From Archegozetes longisetosus (taxonomy: Eukaryota > Arthropoda > Arachnida > Sarcoptiformes > Trhypochthoniidae): 64,000 bases of DNA. Both the position numbers and the translations under genes were made by a program. The stretch spans positions 2,828,001 to 2,892,000 of the forward strand of contig JAEMBT020000002.1 in NCBI GenBank assembly GCA_018873245.2, read 5' to 3'. Positions 1-10,936 of the stretch are shown here, piece by piece; the stretch's first letter is position 1, and each line of letters starts with the position of its first letter. Under the pieces are notes generated by a model that had not been told where the DNA came from, did no database searches, and saw only the letters and a program-made list of their open reading frames with translations.

Positions 1-1225
1 TATATGGATTAATGCTACAAATTATGCAACACTTAAAGAGTCATTTTATAGGTTGGCCGATGAATTAAATATCTTAACTAAATGTATAGACGGTCAAGAA
101 AAGGATATAAAATCTATTATCCGTAAAGTCTATAAATATTTTTCAAAGAAAAAAAGTCTCTTTATCTTTGACAATGCTGAGAAATTGAGAGCAGAAAAAG
201 AAGGAGATGATGGAATTGATACATTTTTACCTAATTGTCTATCAGCTTGCGATAATGAGCCTTACGTTATAATCACTTCTCGAAACCAAAAATGGGGAAA
301 GACGATAAAGGTTTTACAGCTAAATACGTTCACTGAAGAAGAATCTATAGAATTTATTAAAAAAGAGTTAGGCATAAGTGACGACATACAAGAGAAGGAA
401 ATGCTTCAATTGGTAACAACGTTGCAATGTTTCCCGTTGGCTTTACAGCAAGCAGTGGCATATATTAAACAAACGGATGAAAATTTAAAAGGTGTCAAAC
501 AAAAGTTCGAAATTGCAGACTATTTAAAAAGATATAAAGAAAAGGCAAAAAAGCTGCTCAACTTTGATTTTCCAGAAAATAATAATAATTGTTATACTAA
601 AACAACATTTGTAACATGGGAAGTTACACTTGAAAAAATAAAGCAAAAAAAGTATGGACAACAAAAAAGCTTTGGAGGTTTTAGAAACCATAGCTTATTT
701 TTCTCCTGACAACATTCCTACAACAGTATTTTTAGGACTAATAAAGGGTGATACAGAAAAACTGGCTTCAATACTTCAATTACTTGCGCAATATTCAATG
801 ATTAATTTGGATAAAGGGGTAATAAATATTCATAGATTATTGCAACATGTAATACGCTTAAGGTTGGGAGAGCAGCAAAACGAAAAAGAAACTTTAGGAA
901 AAACACTAGAATTCATATTTGCACCTATAAAAAAAAAAATGCTGATACTTCAAAATGTTTATCACATGCAATATCTGTTTGGAATCATTCGAGTAAGCAT
1001 GACGATAAAAACTTGAAGATAAAATTAATAGAAGTTTCAAGCCTAATTACTTATAATTTAATTGAAGAAATTAGATTTCAAGATGCTTATGCATTTGCAA
1101 TGCAAATATTAGAGTTAAAGGATAAATTAAAAATAGATCATTATTTTCCGCTAAATGAGAAGTATATGGCCACAGTATTAAGTAACGATAGTATGCTTGA
1201 GATTTTTAAAGAGGTTTATGGACTA

Positions 1226-3040
1226 ATTGAATGCGTTTTAGGTGCCGAACACTATTCTTCTTTATTAGCCAAATATAATATCGCGCGTATGCTACATAAA
1301 AAAGGTAAATATGACGAGGCCTTAGGAATTTATGAACAGGTTCTCAATATAAGAGAACGTGTTTTAGGAGCAGAACATTCTGATACTTTAATGACTAGAC
1401 ATAATATTGGCTTGGTGCTCCATAAACAAGGGAAATATGACAAGGCCTTCGAAATTTATCAACAAGTTCTTAATATAAGAGAACGTATTTCAGAGACAGA
1501 ACACCCTTCAAAACAAAAGATTTGGAATAGTATGGCTAAGGTACTACATAAACAAGGGAAATATGATAAAACTATCGAGATTTATGGACACGTCCTTAAT
1601 ATACAAGAACATATTTTAGGGGTAGAACATCCTTCAACTCTAACGACTAGGCATAATATGGCCAAGGCACTACATAAACAAGGGAAATATGACGAATCCT
1701 TAGGAACTTATGAACACATCTTTAATATACAAAAACATGTATTGGGTGCAGAACATCCTTCAACTCTAACGACTGGGCATAATATGGCCAGGGTACTACA
1801 TAAACAAGGAAAATATGAAGAAGCCTTCAGGATTTATGAACAGGTTCTCAATATAAGAGAACGTGTTTTAGGAGCAGAACATCCTGACTCTTTAATGACT
1901 AGGAATGATATTGGCTTGGTACTACATAAACAAGGGAAGTATTGTTATATTAAAACAAAAAGTATTTTAATTTGTTTTGTAAACTTTCTGGTTGTTATGA
2001 GAATGAAAGTTTAACTCTTATTTCGTTATGACTATAAAAGGTTTTGTTTAGTTCGCTCTAATTGTAAAAGCAAATTCTTATTCTAATTTAATTACAATAG
2101 GAAATTAATTGTTATGGGAATCTAATACTGGAATGCTTGAACATCCCTTTTTAGGAATAACTTTTCTCAAAATTATAACTCGAAAATATTCTTAAACATC
2201 CTTTCATTAATTAGTCAGAAGAGTATAAAAAGAGAGAGTAATAGAGTAGAAATTAAGTGAGTTAGTAAGAGAGTGCGAGAGAGCTTAGACTCTGTGCGAC
2301 ACTTTTAAATCTTTATGTATTATCATTCAATTTATATTTTAATAAAGATTGTTAATTGTTAAAGTCTGAGTTGTTATTTCGCTATATAAAAATCCACTCT
2401 CACAGTATGACGAGGCTTTCGGGGTTTATGAACACGTTCTTAATGTACAAGAAAATGTATTAGGACCCGAACATCCTAACTGTTTAATGACTAGGAATAA
2501 TATTGGCTCGGTACTACATAAACAAGGGAAGTACGACGAGGCCTTCGGGGTTTATGAACAGGCTCTTAATATATTTGAACGTGTTTTAGGCGCAGAGCAT
2601 CCTTCAACTCTAATGACTAGGAATAATATGGCCAAGGTGCTACATAGACAAGGAAGATATGACGAAGCCTTCGAGATTTATGAACAAGATCTTCATATTC
2701 TAGAACGTGTTTTGGGGGCAGAGCACTCTTCAACTCTAATGACTAGGAATAACATGGCCCTTGTATTAAATGATCAAGGGGAATATGACGAGGCATTTGA
2801 AATTTTTGAACAGCTTCTTAGTGTGAAAGAACGTGTCTTGGGGGCAGAGCACCCTTCAACTCTAATGACTAGGAATAACATGGCGCTGGCATTAGATAAT
2901 CAAGGAAATATGACGAGGCATTTGAAATTTATGAACAGCTTCTTAGTATGAAAGAACGCGTTTTAGGGACAAAACACCCTTTAACTCTAAAGACTAGGAA
3001 AAATATGACCAAAGTATTGCACAAAAAAAGGAAACATGGC
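1226..3040 (+). repeat. Tandem 126-bp TPR-coding units (about 11)
   Basis: Units of 126 bp repeat in register, each starting near a GTTTTAGG-GCAGAACATCC core (about 1226, 1357, 1483, 1609, 1735, 1861, then 2457-2958 after the solo LTR). The units are alike at the DNA level, including silent positions, which suggests recent unit duplication or gene conversion. Confidence 0.8.
1943..2404. mobile_element. Solo LTR (fossil) inside the TPR gene
   Basis: A 462-bp insert begins TGTTATAT and ends CTCACA, giving TGT...ACA termini. It is flanked by the direct repeat GTAT (1939-1942 and 2405-2408). It contains a TATA-like ataaaaagagagag stretch and an AATAAAG signal near 2340. It has no coding content, so this is an LTR left after recombination between two LTRs. 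The TPR period continues on both sides in register. The family is not identified; a 4-bp target repeat fits Ty3/gypsy or BEL. Confidence 0.7.
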
Positions 3041-3142
3041 AAAAAATGTGTTTTAGAGGCCGAAACCCCTGATAGCCAAACACATACATTGGTTGCGACC
3101 AATTTATTAGAATGGATACGACTAAAGATGCGACTTCTTTGA

Positions 3143-3640
3143 ACAGGATGCTACCGTTTGATGTGTCAGATGCGACTAAGATGCTTCTATTTTACAAAAA
3201 TGTAATTATTTTCGCCAAATAAGGTGATTGTTGAAAAAATTATGAAATATTGATTGATATCAATGAATTCCACTTTCATGGTAGTATTAGTGAGTGTGAC
3301 ATTTGCGCGAACTCATAGAGAAGATTCCGCGTATATCTAACATGAAAATATGGACGATATTAGATACTAAAAATTTAGTAAAAAAATAAAACATTACATT
3401 ATTAAGTTTTAATATTGAAATATTAGAAGAGAATATCAGTTGATTTAAGAACCAGTTAAACATTTTATTGAAAATTTTAACAATAAAAATTAAAACATGC
3501 AATTTATGACAGATTTTTAAAGCATTTAAATTATAAGGATTAAATTTTAAATTATTAATTTTTAAAGCAAATAATAATATGTATTCAATAAGCAAACATT
3601 AGATAAATATTATCTATTTTGCAATCAATATCTTTTCAGT
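3143..3640. other. AT-rich spacer, nothing recognised
   Basis: Sequence between the TPR gene and the LINE fragment. An open minus-strand frame here has low-complexity composition and no recognisable motif, and I regard it as chance. Confidence 0.5.
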
Positions 3641-3649
3641 GCTATCAAT

Positions 3650-5510
3650 AAAAAAATTATTTCCTTTTATGAGAAAGAATATCAGAAACTCATTAGTAAA
3701 TCCAATGATCTCTCTTCTCTCCATAGAAAAATTAAACAATCAACAAAGTGATCTACAATCCAACAAATTTTAATTATGAAAACGAATTAATCGATTCTAA
3801 AACAGTTATCTGTAAAACATTTGAGACACTTTTCTTCTGTCTATTGTCCAGATACTAATCCTCTTATACCTATTGAATCAGTTGTTTTGTATGCTAACCA
3901 AAATAGTCAACCATATATATTAAGTGAACTGATCTTTGATATGACCTATATCACACGTGAAATTTTAAAGTTAAACCTAAAAAATCTGATGGGCCTTCTG
4001 TAATACCCACTGTACTAATTAAAAGATGCTGTGGCCTTTTTAGTCGAGTATTTTATGTACTATTCAAGGCATTTTATTCTATGAAAAAATACCAAAAGAT
4101 ATGCAAATTAGTTGTGTGACGTCTGCCCACAAGCCGAATAAACCAAAGAACAGTATAACGTCCCATCGACCGGTCTCTGTTTCCAATAATTGTATGAAAA
4201 TATTTGAATCTACTCTATAATAATGTGAGATTAAAAACAGATCTTTGTTTTCGATCTTACAGTATTCAGGTCATTTAAACAATGCCCTACTTTCTTGCTC
4301 ATCATTGTCGCTTAAGAGCACAGACTGACCACTGGATGTAGGACAGGGTTGTTTGTGTCCTCGTTTCTTCAAATACAAATTCCAAAGAAAATTTTCTGAA
4401 AGAGTAACGAGGTCACCAACGTGTCCTCAATTAGTAGTTGGTCAGTTAGTGACCAACAATAGATATTTCTAGAAAATTTTCCATTGATACGTCAACAGCT
4501 CCTGGTCCTATATAAAGGAGTGAAGACACCCTTACTCTTGACTTACCAACTCTTAAGACTAAGTGATCTCCGAGAGTAACCAACACTTACAGTAATAGTG
4601 GATATTCAAATCCAAACTTTTCAATACTTAAATCTTTTATTTTGTATAAACCTTTCTTTTAATAAACTTTGATTTTCTTTAAAACTGTGTGTAAGTTTAA
4701 GTTTTCGAACTCAGCAGAGAACAAATTCAAATAAAACTTCTGAAATAATGTTAATTCATTTATAACTTGTAGTGATATTCTACCTGACTGTCAATACGGG
4801 TTCAGAACTGGGATAAGCACCTCGCATCAATTAATTGATTTGATCTACACAATCACTACAGCTTTCGATAATAAGGCTTTAATGTGTGTTGACGCTATTT
4901 TTCTCGATTATTCTAATGCTTTTGATACTGTATCCCATTCTGAGCTCGTAAATGAATTGCAAACCATAGGAATTGTTGGTAAAATTCTAAATATTGTCAG
5001 TTTTCTATCTGAAAGAAAAAAATATGTGAAGTTTGATGGTATGAAATCTGAGTTGTTTAATGTTGTTTCAGGTGTCATACAAGGCGGGAAGTTGAGTCCT
5101 GTTCTATTTAATATTTATATGAGAGAAATAATTTCTGTTATAACTTACTCTAAACCTTTCAAATACGCCGATGATACTGTTCTGATGAAATTGATATATG
5201 ATAAATCAGATACTTTGCTACTTCAAACTGATTTGGATGCTGTTCAAAAATGGAGTGATGAAAAACGATTGAAACTTAATGCATCAAAATCTGTACATAT
5301 GAGATTTTCCTTAAGGAATTTAGTTGTACTTCCCCTCTATAAAACTAACGGTCAATTTATACCTTTACAACAAAATCATAAACATCTCGGAGTTTTTATT
5401 GGCAATAGTGTAACTTTTAATGATCATGGTGAGTACGTCTACAGCTCTTGCATGAGAAAGTGGACAACGCTCAGAAGATTGTGTTTTTGCGAGTCCTGAT
5501 ATTCTGACTC
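3650..5510 (+). mobile_element. LINE fragment (CR1/Jockey-like reverse transcriptase), 5' truncated
   Basis: Non-LTR retrotransposon remnant. The first part (3821-4212) carries the linker and early RT region (KKSDGPSVIP, then a HRPVSVSNN match to the usual YRPVS box) with stops and frame shifts. The second part (about 4772-5499) encodes QYGFR, FLDYSNAFDTVSH, SGVIQGGKLSPVLFN, the catalytic YADD box and the HLGVFIG thumb motif. The two parts are separated by an insert at 4226-4743. No endonuclease domain or 3' tail is visible. The (TAA)n tract that follows belongs to the next, minus-strand LINE. Inactive. Confidence 0.8.
4226..4750. mobile_element. LTR-like insert (fossil) within the plus-strand LINE
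   Basis: About 520 bp interrupt the LINE reading frame. AATAATG occurs on both sides (4219-4225 and 4744-4750). The insert holds a TATA-like ctatataaagg near 4508 and an AATAAA signal near 4660, the layout of an LTR. Clean TG...CA termini could not be placed, so a solo LTR is likely but not certain. Confidence 0.4.
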
Positions 5511-5516
5511 AATTAT

Positions 5517-5540
5517 ATAATAATAATAATAATAATAATC
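5517..5540. repeat. (TAA)n microsatellite, 3' tail of the minus-strand LINE
   Basis: About eight TAA units. On the minus strand they follow a GAATAAAG signal directly, reading (ATT)n, as in many CR1/RTE-type LINE tails. Confidence 0.75.
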
Positions 5541-6969
5541 TTTATTCAGCAATAGCTTGGAATTACGAACTTGTCGCAATCCATACAATCTATAAATAGT
5601 AAAACGATTATAATGACCATACTAAATTAAGTTATAAATATTCTAGTACATTTTTCATAAAAAATTTATCATCAATACTATCTCGTATGTTAGAAGGTAG
5701 TGAGTTATACAATATTGTTATTTTATTGAAAACATTTATCTGTATTACGTAGTCTATTATTAGGAATATCTAGAAATAATCCGTTTCTTGTATTTCTGAA
5801 ATAAAATTCATCAATCCAAGAGTTGGGTATAGAATTGAACTTATTCCTGATTTTGTACAATAGTAATAATGCTTTAGAATTCCTTCTTTTATTTAATGAA
5901 TATATATTAAGTTCTTTAAGTCTATCTTCATAATTTAAACACATTTTACCCAATTTATAACAGATATATTTCGTAGCTTTCCTTTGGACTTTTTCTACTC
6001 TATTGGATTGTGTAATATTTGGAAACCATATTAAACCACAATTTTCTAGAATTGGTAAAATTTATGTTTTATAAAGTTTCAGAAATACTAGGCCATTTGC
6101 ACCATTACAAATAAACTTAAGTATTGCCCATTTTTATATGCTTTTTGTATTACATAATCTGCTTGTTCATCAAATTTTAACTTCGAATCAAAATATACTA
6201 CCAAATGTTGATGAGTTGTTACATTTTCTATTGGGAGACAATTTATTTCATAAGTGTCTATATTAACATTTTGCTTTCCTGTAAACCTAACGTGTTTTGT
6301 TTTCATTGCGTTCATTTTCAATCCCATATATATTGACCATTTATAGAATTTATTTATTTCATTCTGTAAATTAGTACGATCATTCTCTTCAAATATAGCA
6401 TTCATTACACTTGAATCATCCGCAAATTGAAAAAGCTTACTAAATTTAAAAATACTTTTCATCTTTTCAACAAATATATTAAACGCTAATGGAGAATAGA
6501 CTCCTCCCTGTAAAATTCCCGAACTAACATTGTATCGTTCTGATTTTTCTTGACCAAAATCTACATATTGTTTACAATCAATATAATTATTTTCTATTAT
6601 GTCAAAAAATACACCAGAAATTGCTATCTCATCGAACTCAGTTAGCAGTTTTCCATGATCTATTATATCAAATGCGTTTTGATAGTCAAAAAATATGAAG
6701 TCTACACAAATGCATTTTTTATCATCCAATTTTGTATAGATTTCCTTAAAAATGTCTATCATTTGAGATTCTATTAGTATGTTTGATGGATGCTCGGAAT
6801 GGGAATGAAAAAAAAATTTTAGAATAATTGTTTTAATGTTTTTAATTAATATAATGTGTTTGAACTTCGCACACAAAATTTTAGTCGTCTGCCTCTAATT
6901 GTTTATTTTTGGTGATCAATCAAAGTCTAGTCATGTCTAGTTCTTATCTAATTTTTAATTGAAAGCATA

Positions 6970-7053
6970 ACTCCGGAAGAGTGGCGTCGGGTGTACAAGA
7001 AGTGGGAGGACAGAATGAATCGGTGTATTCGGGCTATGGGGGACTACTTTTAA
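6970..7053 (+). pseudogene. Mariner transposase C-terminus remnant
   Basis: Twenty-seven codons ending in a stop read TPEEWRRVYKKW followed by EDRMNRCIRAMGDYF, the C-terminal signature of mariner-type (DD34D/DD37D) transposases. The rest of the gene is missing. It lies within the minus-strand LINE, whose homology breaks at about 6880 and resumes at about 7075. Confidence 0.75.
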
Positions 7054-7619
7054 ATAATTTGTAAAAAAATTTCAATAAAATTCTGTTTTTGATATCCATT
7101 CCGAGCTCCCGTTAAACATACCAATACATTGAGACCCGGCATGAATCCATACTGAGATTCGGGAATAATGTTATTACTGAATATGTGAGAATTTAAATTG
7201 TTAAGTAGTAAATGATCACAAATATTTTTTATGTTAGATTGTGCTGAGACTGGTCTATAGGATAATATACTGTTTTTATCCTTGCCAGGTTTCCAGATAG
7301 GAGTAACTTTTCCTACCTTAAGATATATAGGTATTGCTGAAAATTCGATAATATTTTCAAAAAGTGTAAAAATGCTCTAGAAATAAGACTGATACAATAT
7401 TTCATCATTTTGATACTCAATGGACTATTACCACAAGATTTTTGAATTTAAGATTACTTATTTCCCTGACAATATCACTCATAGTTGTAGTAGGATTAGA
7501 TAATTGACTGAATACACTTATATCTTTTTTCTCTTTATAATAGGTAGGGCAGGGAATTTCATTTAAATACATGTATTCTATGTTAACTCCAATCGCATGC
7601 AAACTAAAAATTCCATCCG

Positions 7620-8040
7620 AATCATTAAATAAACTTCAAAAAGATGTAACTTTCAATTTACATAAAATACATATTTTAACAAAATTTTTAAATATATACA
7701 TATTCTTCAAATTTCTATAATTTTCACATATTTAGTCACATTTGACAAGATCAAAGTTCGCTTATTAATTCACTTTAGGTAAAAAATGTTCAAATAGGTG
7801 TCATTTGTGTCATTGAATAAAATTACTTATCCTTAAAAATTGCTATGAACTAATTCCCATGACTATTAAATTTAAAGATTTCTGCCTTACTTCGAAAATG
7901 AGTAGTAAACATTGGACACTTCAGTTTGCATTAAACCTTAGTCCACAAAAGAAAGTTAAAGTAAACTATTGTGAGGCAAAATATTGTGTTTAAAATATTC
8001 AAAATTGTGAAATTAAACTTAAAATCTTTTGAATTAATTA
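7620..8040. other. AT-rich spacer
   Basis: Between the LINE and the hAT transposase. No coding region or clear terminal repeat was recognised; the 5' end of the hAT element may lie here. Confidence 0.4.
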
Positions 8041-8042
8041 AA

Positions 8043-9584
8043 AATGGGAAAACCCTAAAGTTTCATTAAGTGTCCAACTGAATAATTATGTACGTGAATT
8101 TGGAAAAAAATGTGCTTCAACAGATGGAAAAGTTTTATTTTGTCTAACATGTGATAAGCCACTGAACAAAGCAAAAAACCTATTATGAAATTTCAAGTCA
8201 AACAACATCTCGAGACGAATATTCATCAAAAGCAATCAGAAAAACAAAGAGAGATGAACAAAAAGAAGCAAACATTCATTGATTTAGAGGAACACGCTTC
8301 AAACACATCAGTATTTATTACAGAATTTTGTACTGATTTGGTTTCAGCTGATATCCCATTCCAGAAGTTGTCAAATCCTTTACTTAAAGCATTCATCGAA
8401 AAATACACGAATAAATCATTCCAAGTGTAAAAAGTTTGAGACAAACATATCTTCCGCTATGCTATGGAAAAATAATTTCTCATTTAAAGGAAGACTTATT
8501 TGATAAAAAAAATTTGGATAAGTATTGATGAGACCACAGACAGCGCAGGAAGAAGTATAGGTAATGTGATAGTTGGCTCGCTTGATGGTAGAGATACAAA
8601 ATCATATTTAATAAATTGTGAAGTTCTTGTCAAATGTAACGCTACTTATATTGCCAGACTTTTCAATGATTCACTCAAAATTTTATGGCCTGATTCTATA
8701 CAATAAGACAAAGTTTTGGTATTTTTAACTGATGCGGCTCCATATATGATTAGCGCCGGAAAAAGTTTAAAATGTTCATTTTCAAAAATGATTCATTTTA
8801 CTTGTATGGCTCACTCACTCAATCGTGTGGCTGAAACTGTCTGTCTCTCACACAATGATGTGGACACATTGATTTCAAATGTTGAAAAAGTTTTTTTGAA
8901 GTCTCCCAATAGAGTTGAAATGTTACAAGAGTTATATCCGAATCTAACACTACCTCCAAAACCTATTCTAACACGTTGGAGAACCTGGTTAGAGGCCGTA
9001 GAATATTACAAAGATAATTTTGAAAAAATTCAAGTAGTTCTCAATAATTTAGACCCAGAAGAAGCTGAATCTATTTCTATTGCACAAGAATTTGTCAATA
9101 ATGAAAGAATAAAACAACAATTGATTTATATTTTTACTAATTTTTATTGTATTGAATCTACAATTACTTGACTCGAATCTAATGAACTGTCTCTAAATGA
9201 AGCTCTCTTAGAGGTCGAAAAAGTTAAACAATTTATACAAGGCTAATGGACCTATTGGAGAAAAAGTAAAAGAAAAATTCAACAATGTTTTGAAAAAAAT
9301 ATCCTGGATTCAAAGCTATCTCAACTATTAATAAAATTCTAAAAGGAGAAGAATTATCGATGGATGAAATTGAGATACAGAAAAATTGTGAAGCTCAAGA
9401 AATAGCCAGTTTCAAGTTTGCACGTATAACCTCTTGTGATGTTGAGAGAAGTTTTTCAGTATACAAATCAATTCTATCTGATAATCGTAAAATTTTCATA
9501 TTTAGCAATTTAAAAATGTATTTTACTCAAATAACTCTTCACAATCATATGACTGAACTATGTCTTAAATTTGATTCGATTTGA
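8043..9584 (+). pseudogene. hAT-family transposase, decayed (CGGBP1-like group)
   Basis: A BED-like zinc finger is visible at about 8100-8225 (FCLTCDK ... QHLETNIHQ). It is followed by an RNase-H-like core: SIDETTDSAGRS near 8525, LVFLTDAAPYM near 8715, HFTCMAHSLNRVAE near 8790 and LTRWRTWLEAV near 8970. A late NPGFKAI...ILKGEEL segment follows, then the C-terminal dimerisation signature VERSFSVYKSILSDNRK (9445-9495). The frame changes at several points and there are stops, including after LKILWPDSIQ and near 9171, so no active enzyme is made. The type resembles arthropod hAT transposases annotated as CGG-triplet-repeat-binding-protein-like. Its terminal repeats were not found, but a CpG-rich array starts about 20 bp past the stop. 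Confidence 0.85.
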
Positions 9585-9603
9585 AAGTACATATCAATAC
9601 GCT

Positions 9604-9793
9604 AGCACGACATTACAGCGCACAAACTACAGCGTAAACGAACACCGCGTACGACATTACCGCGCAAACGACACTACCGCGCAACGATACTACCGCGCAA
9701 ACGACACTACCGCGCAAATGACACTACCGCGCAAACAACACTACCGCGCAAATGACACTACCGCGCAAATGAGACTACCGCGCAAACGAAACT
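9604..9793. repeat. CpG-rich 17-bp minisatellite, forward array
   Basis: About ten units of acgacactaccgcgcaa, degenerate at the left end. Open frames across it (RANDTTAQ repeats) are artefacts of the repeat. The unit is GC- and CpG-rich in an AT-rich setting. The same unit recurs in reverse orientation at 10711-10936. Confidence 0.9.
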
Positions 9794-9795
9794 AA

Positions 9796-10704
9796 AAAAT
9801 TGAAAAAACAATTATGAGATTAAGATTAAAATTTCATTGTATATAGACGTTTATATGTCTTCGAACCTCACTATTTAACTTAGATTTTAATGTTCCGCTT
9901 TTTGTCAGGAATTTTAAAACTAGAATTTTTGGGCATTTTCATGTAAAAATGCAATTCCTCTAAGAGATTTGATCTTTCATTGTTTGTAAGCCACTCATCC
10001 AATTCTAATAAATTATTACCATAATATTGTCTATTAGGATAAAGTTTATAAACTAATAAAAATTAATATGATTTGTTGTAATATGCAGTGTTGAGTCAAG
10101 GCGCAAAAATTTTGGAGTGAACTAATATCTTTGGAGTCATGTCATTAAACTTAACATTTTAATACCTCACTCAAGTAGTTCTCGAAATATTAAACATTTA
10201 AACTATCTTTAAAAGTTCTATTATTTACAGAGGTTAACTAAGTCGACCACTATTCTTCCAGAAAATTCCACACATGACCAATAACCACATAAATTAAAAT
10301 TTCCTAATGATCCTTTAATTCCATCCGATAAAACTTTTAATATGCTTTTGAACGAGATATGTTTTGCAATGATCGGTCAAGGAGTTGGCTAACTTGAAGT
10401 TACATAAAGAAATTTTAAATTTAAGAGTGTTGAAGCTAGATACCAACGACTTTTAGGAAACAAAGAATTATACTTATTCTTTAAGTCTATTTGAATAGCT
10501 TAATTAAAATTGAAAAATACGAATGATTCTTGTGTATATCAATTATGCCAATATTTCTAAAATTGAATTAGGTAATTTGTGGTTAGTCCCGCAAATAATT
10601 GTTTAAAGATGAGATATTTTTATATTAAAAAATCAAAATTTTATTTAAAAGGATATGCTAAATTATTTAAAAACTTGCATACACTATTATTACGCCTAAT
10701 GCAC
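9796..10704. other. Spacer between the two inverted minisatellite arrays
   Basis: About 0.9 kb of AT-rich DNA without recognisable coding potential. Together with the two arrays it has the form of a foldback-like element. Confidence 0.5.
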
Positions 10705-10710
10705 TCTCGC

Positions 10711-10936
10711 AATGAAGTCTCTTGAGCAGTAGTGTCGCTTGCGCGGTAGTGTCGCTTGCGCGGTAGTGTCGCTTGCGCGGTAGTGTCTCTTGCGCGGTAG
10801 TGTCGTTGCGCGGTAGTGTCGTTTGCGCGGTAGTGTCGTTTGCGCGGTAGTGTCGTACGCGGTAAAGTCGTACGCGGTAAAGTCGTACGCGGTAGTGTCG
10901 CTTGCGCGGTAGTGTCGCTTACGCGGTAATGTCATG
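10711..10936. repeat. CpG-rich 17-bp minisatellite, reverse array
   Basis: About thirteen units of ttgcgcggtagtgtcg, the reverse complement of the array at 9604-9793. A shorter variant (tacgcggtaaagtcg) is repeated near 10855-10890, so new unit types have arisen and spread locally. Confidence 0.9.

Larger units (their letters stand above)
2..3142 (+). pseudogene. NB-ARC / TPR (kinesin-light-chain-like) gene, 5' partial, frame-disrupted
   Basis: The reading frame is open from the first bases, so the gene starts left of the window and its P-loop is not visible. What remains of the NB-ARC ATPase includes a Walker-B-like LFIFDNAE (about 158-182), a sensor-like VIITSRN (about 262) and a GLPL-like CFPLALQQ. 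Then come about eleven 42-residue TPR units of the KLC type (LGAEHPSTL..R.NMA..LHKQGKYDEA), 126 bp each, from about 1226 to 3040. NB-ARC/TPR proteins act as ligand-gated switches in bacteria, and similar genes occur in some arthropods, where transfer from bacteria is a common suggestion. The frame shifts at an A-run near 650-665, at a long A-run near 930-940 and near 2905; a solo LTR sits at 1943-2404. Two of the slips are in homopolymers, so assembly error is possible. It is either a recent pseudogene or a gene with sequencing errors plus one true insertion. Confidence 0.75.
5517..7602 (-). mobile_element. LINE fragment (CR1-like), minus strand, with tail
   Basis: Read from 7602 downward. 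The upstream RT region (7602-7080, including IWKPGKDK and a YRPVS-like box) is broken by shifts. The main RT block (6876-6088) shows FFDYQNAFDIIDHG, SSGILQGGVYSPLAFN, the catalytic FADD box and a QHLVVYFDSK thumb motif. A C-terminal piece lies at 5953-5723 (YEDRLKELNIYSLNKRR). The element ends with AATAAAG and the (ATT)n tail. A mariner transposase remnant splits it at about 6880-7075. It resembles the neighbouring plus-strand LINE and seems to have landed at that element's 3' side. Inactive. Confidence 0.8.

Noticed and set aside
3287-3595. Minus-strand 102-codon frame
   Set aside because: AT-rich, no motif, no splice or promoter support; chance frame.
9571-9795. Open frame encoding RANDTTAQ repeats
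   Set aside because: It is the translation of the 17-bp minisatellite; the same repeat reads through on the opposite strand at 10696-10956.
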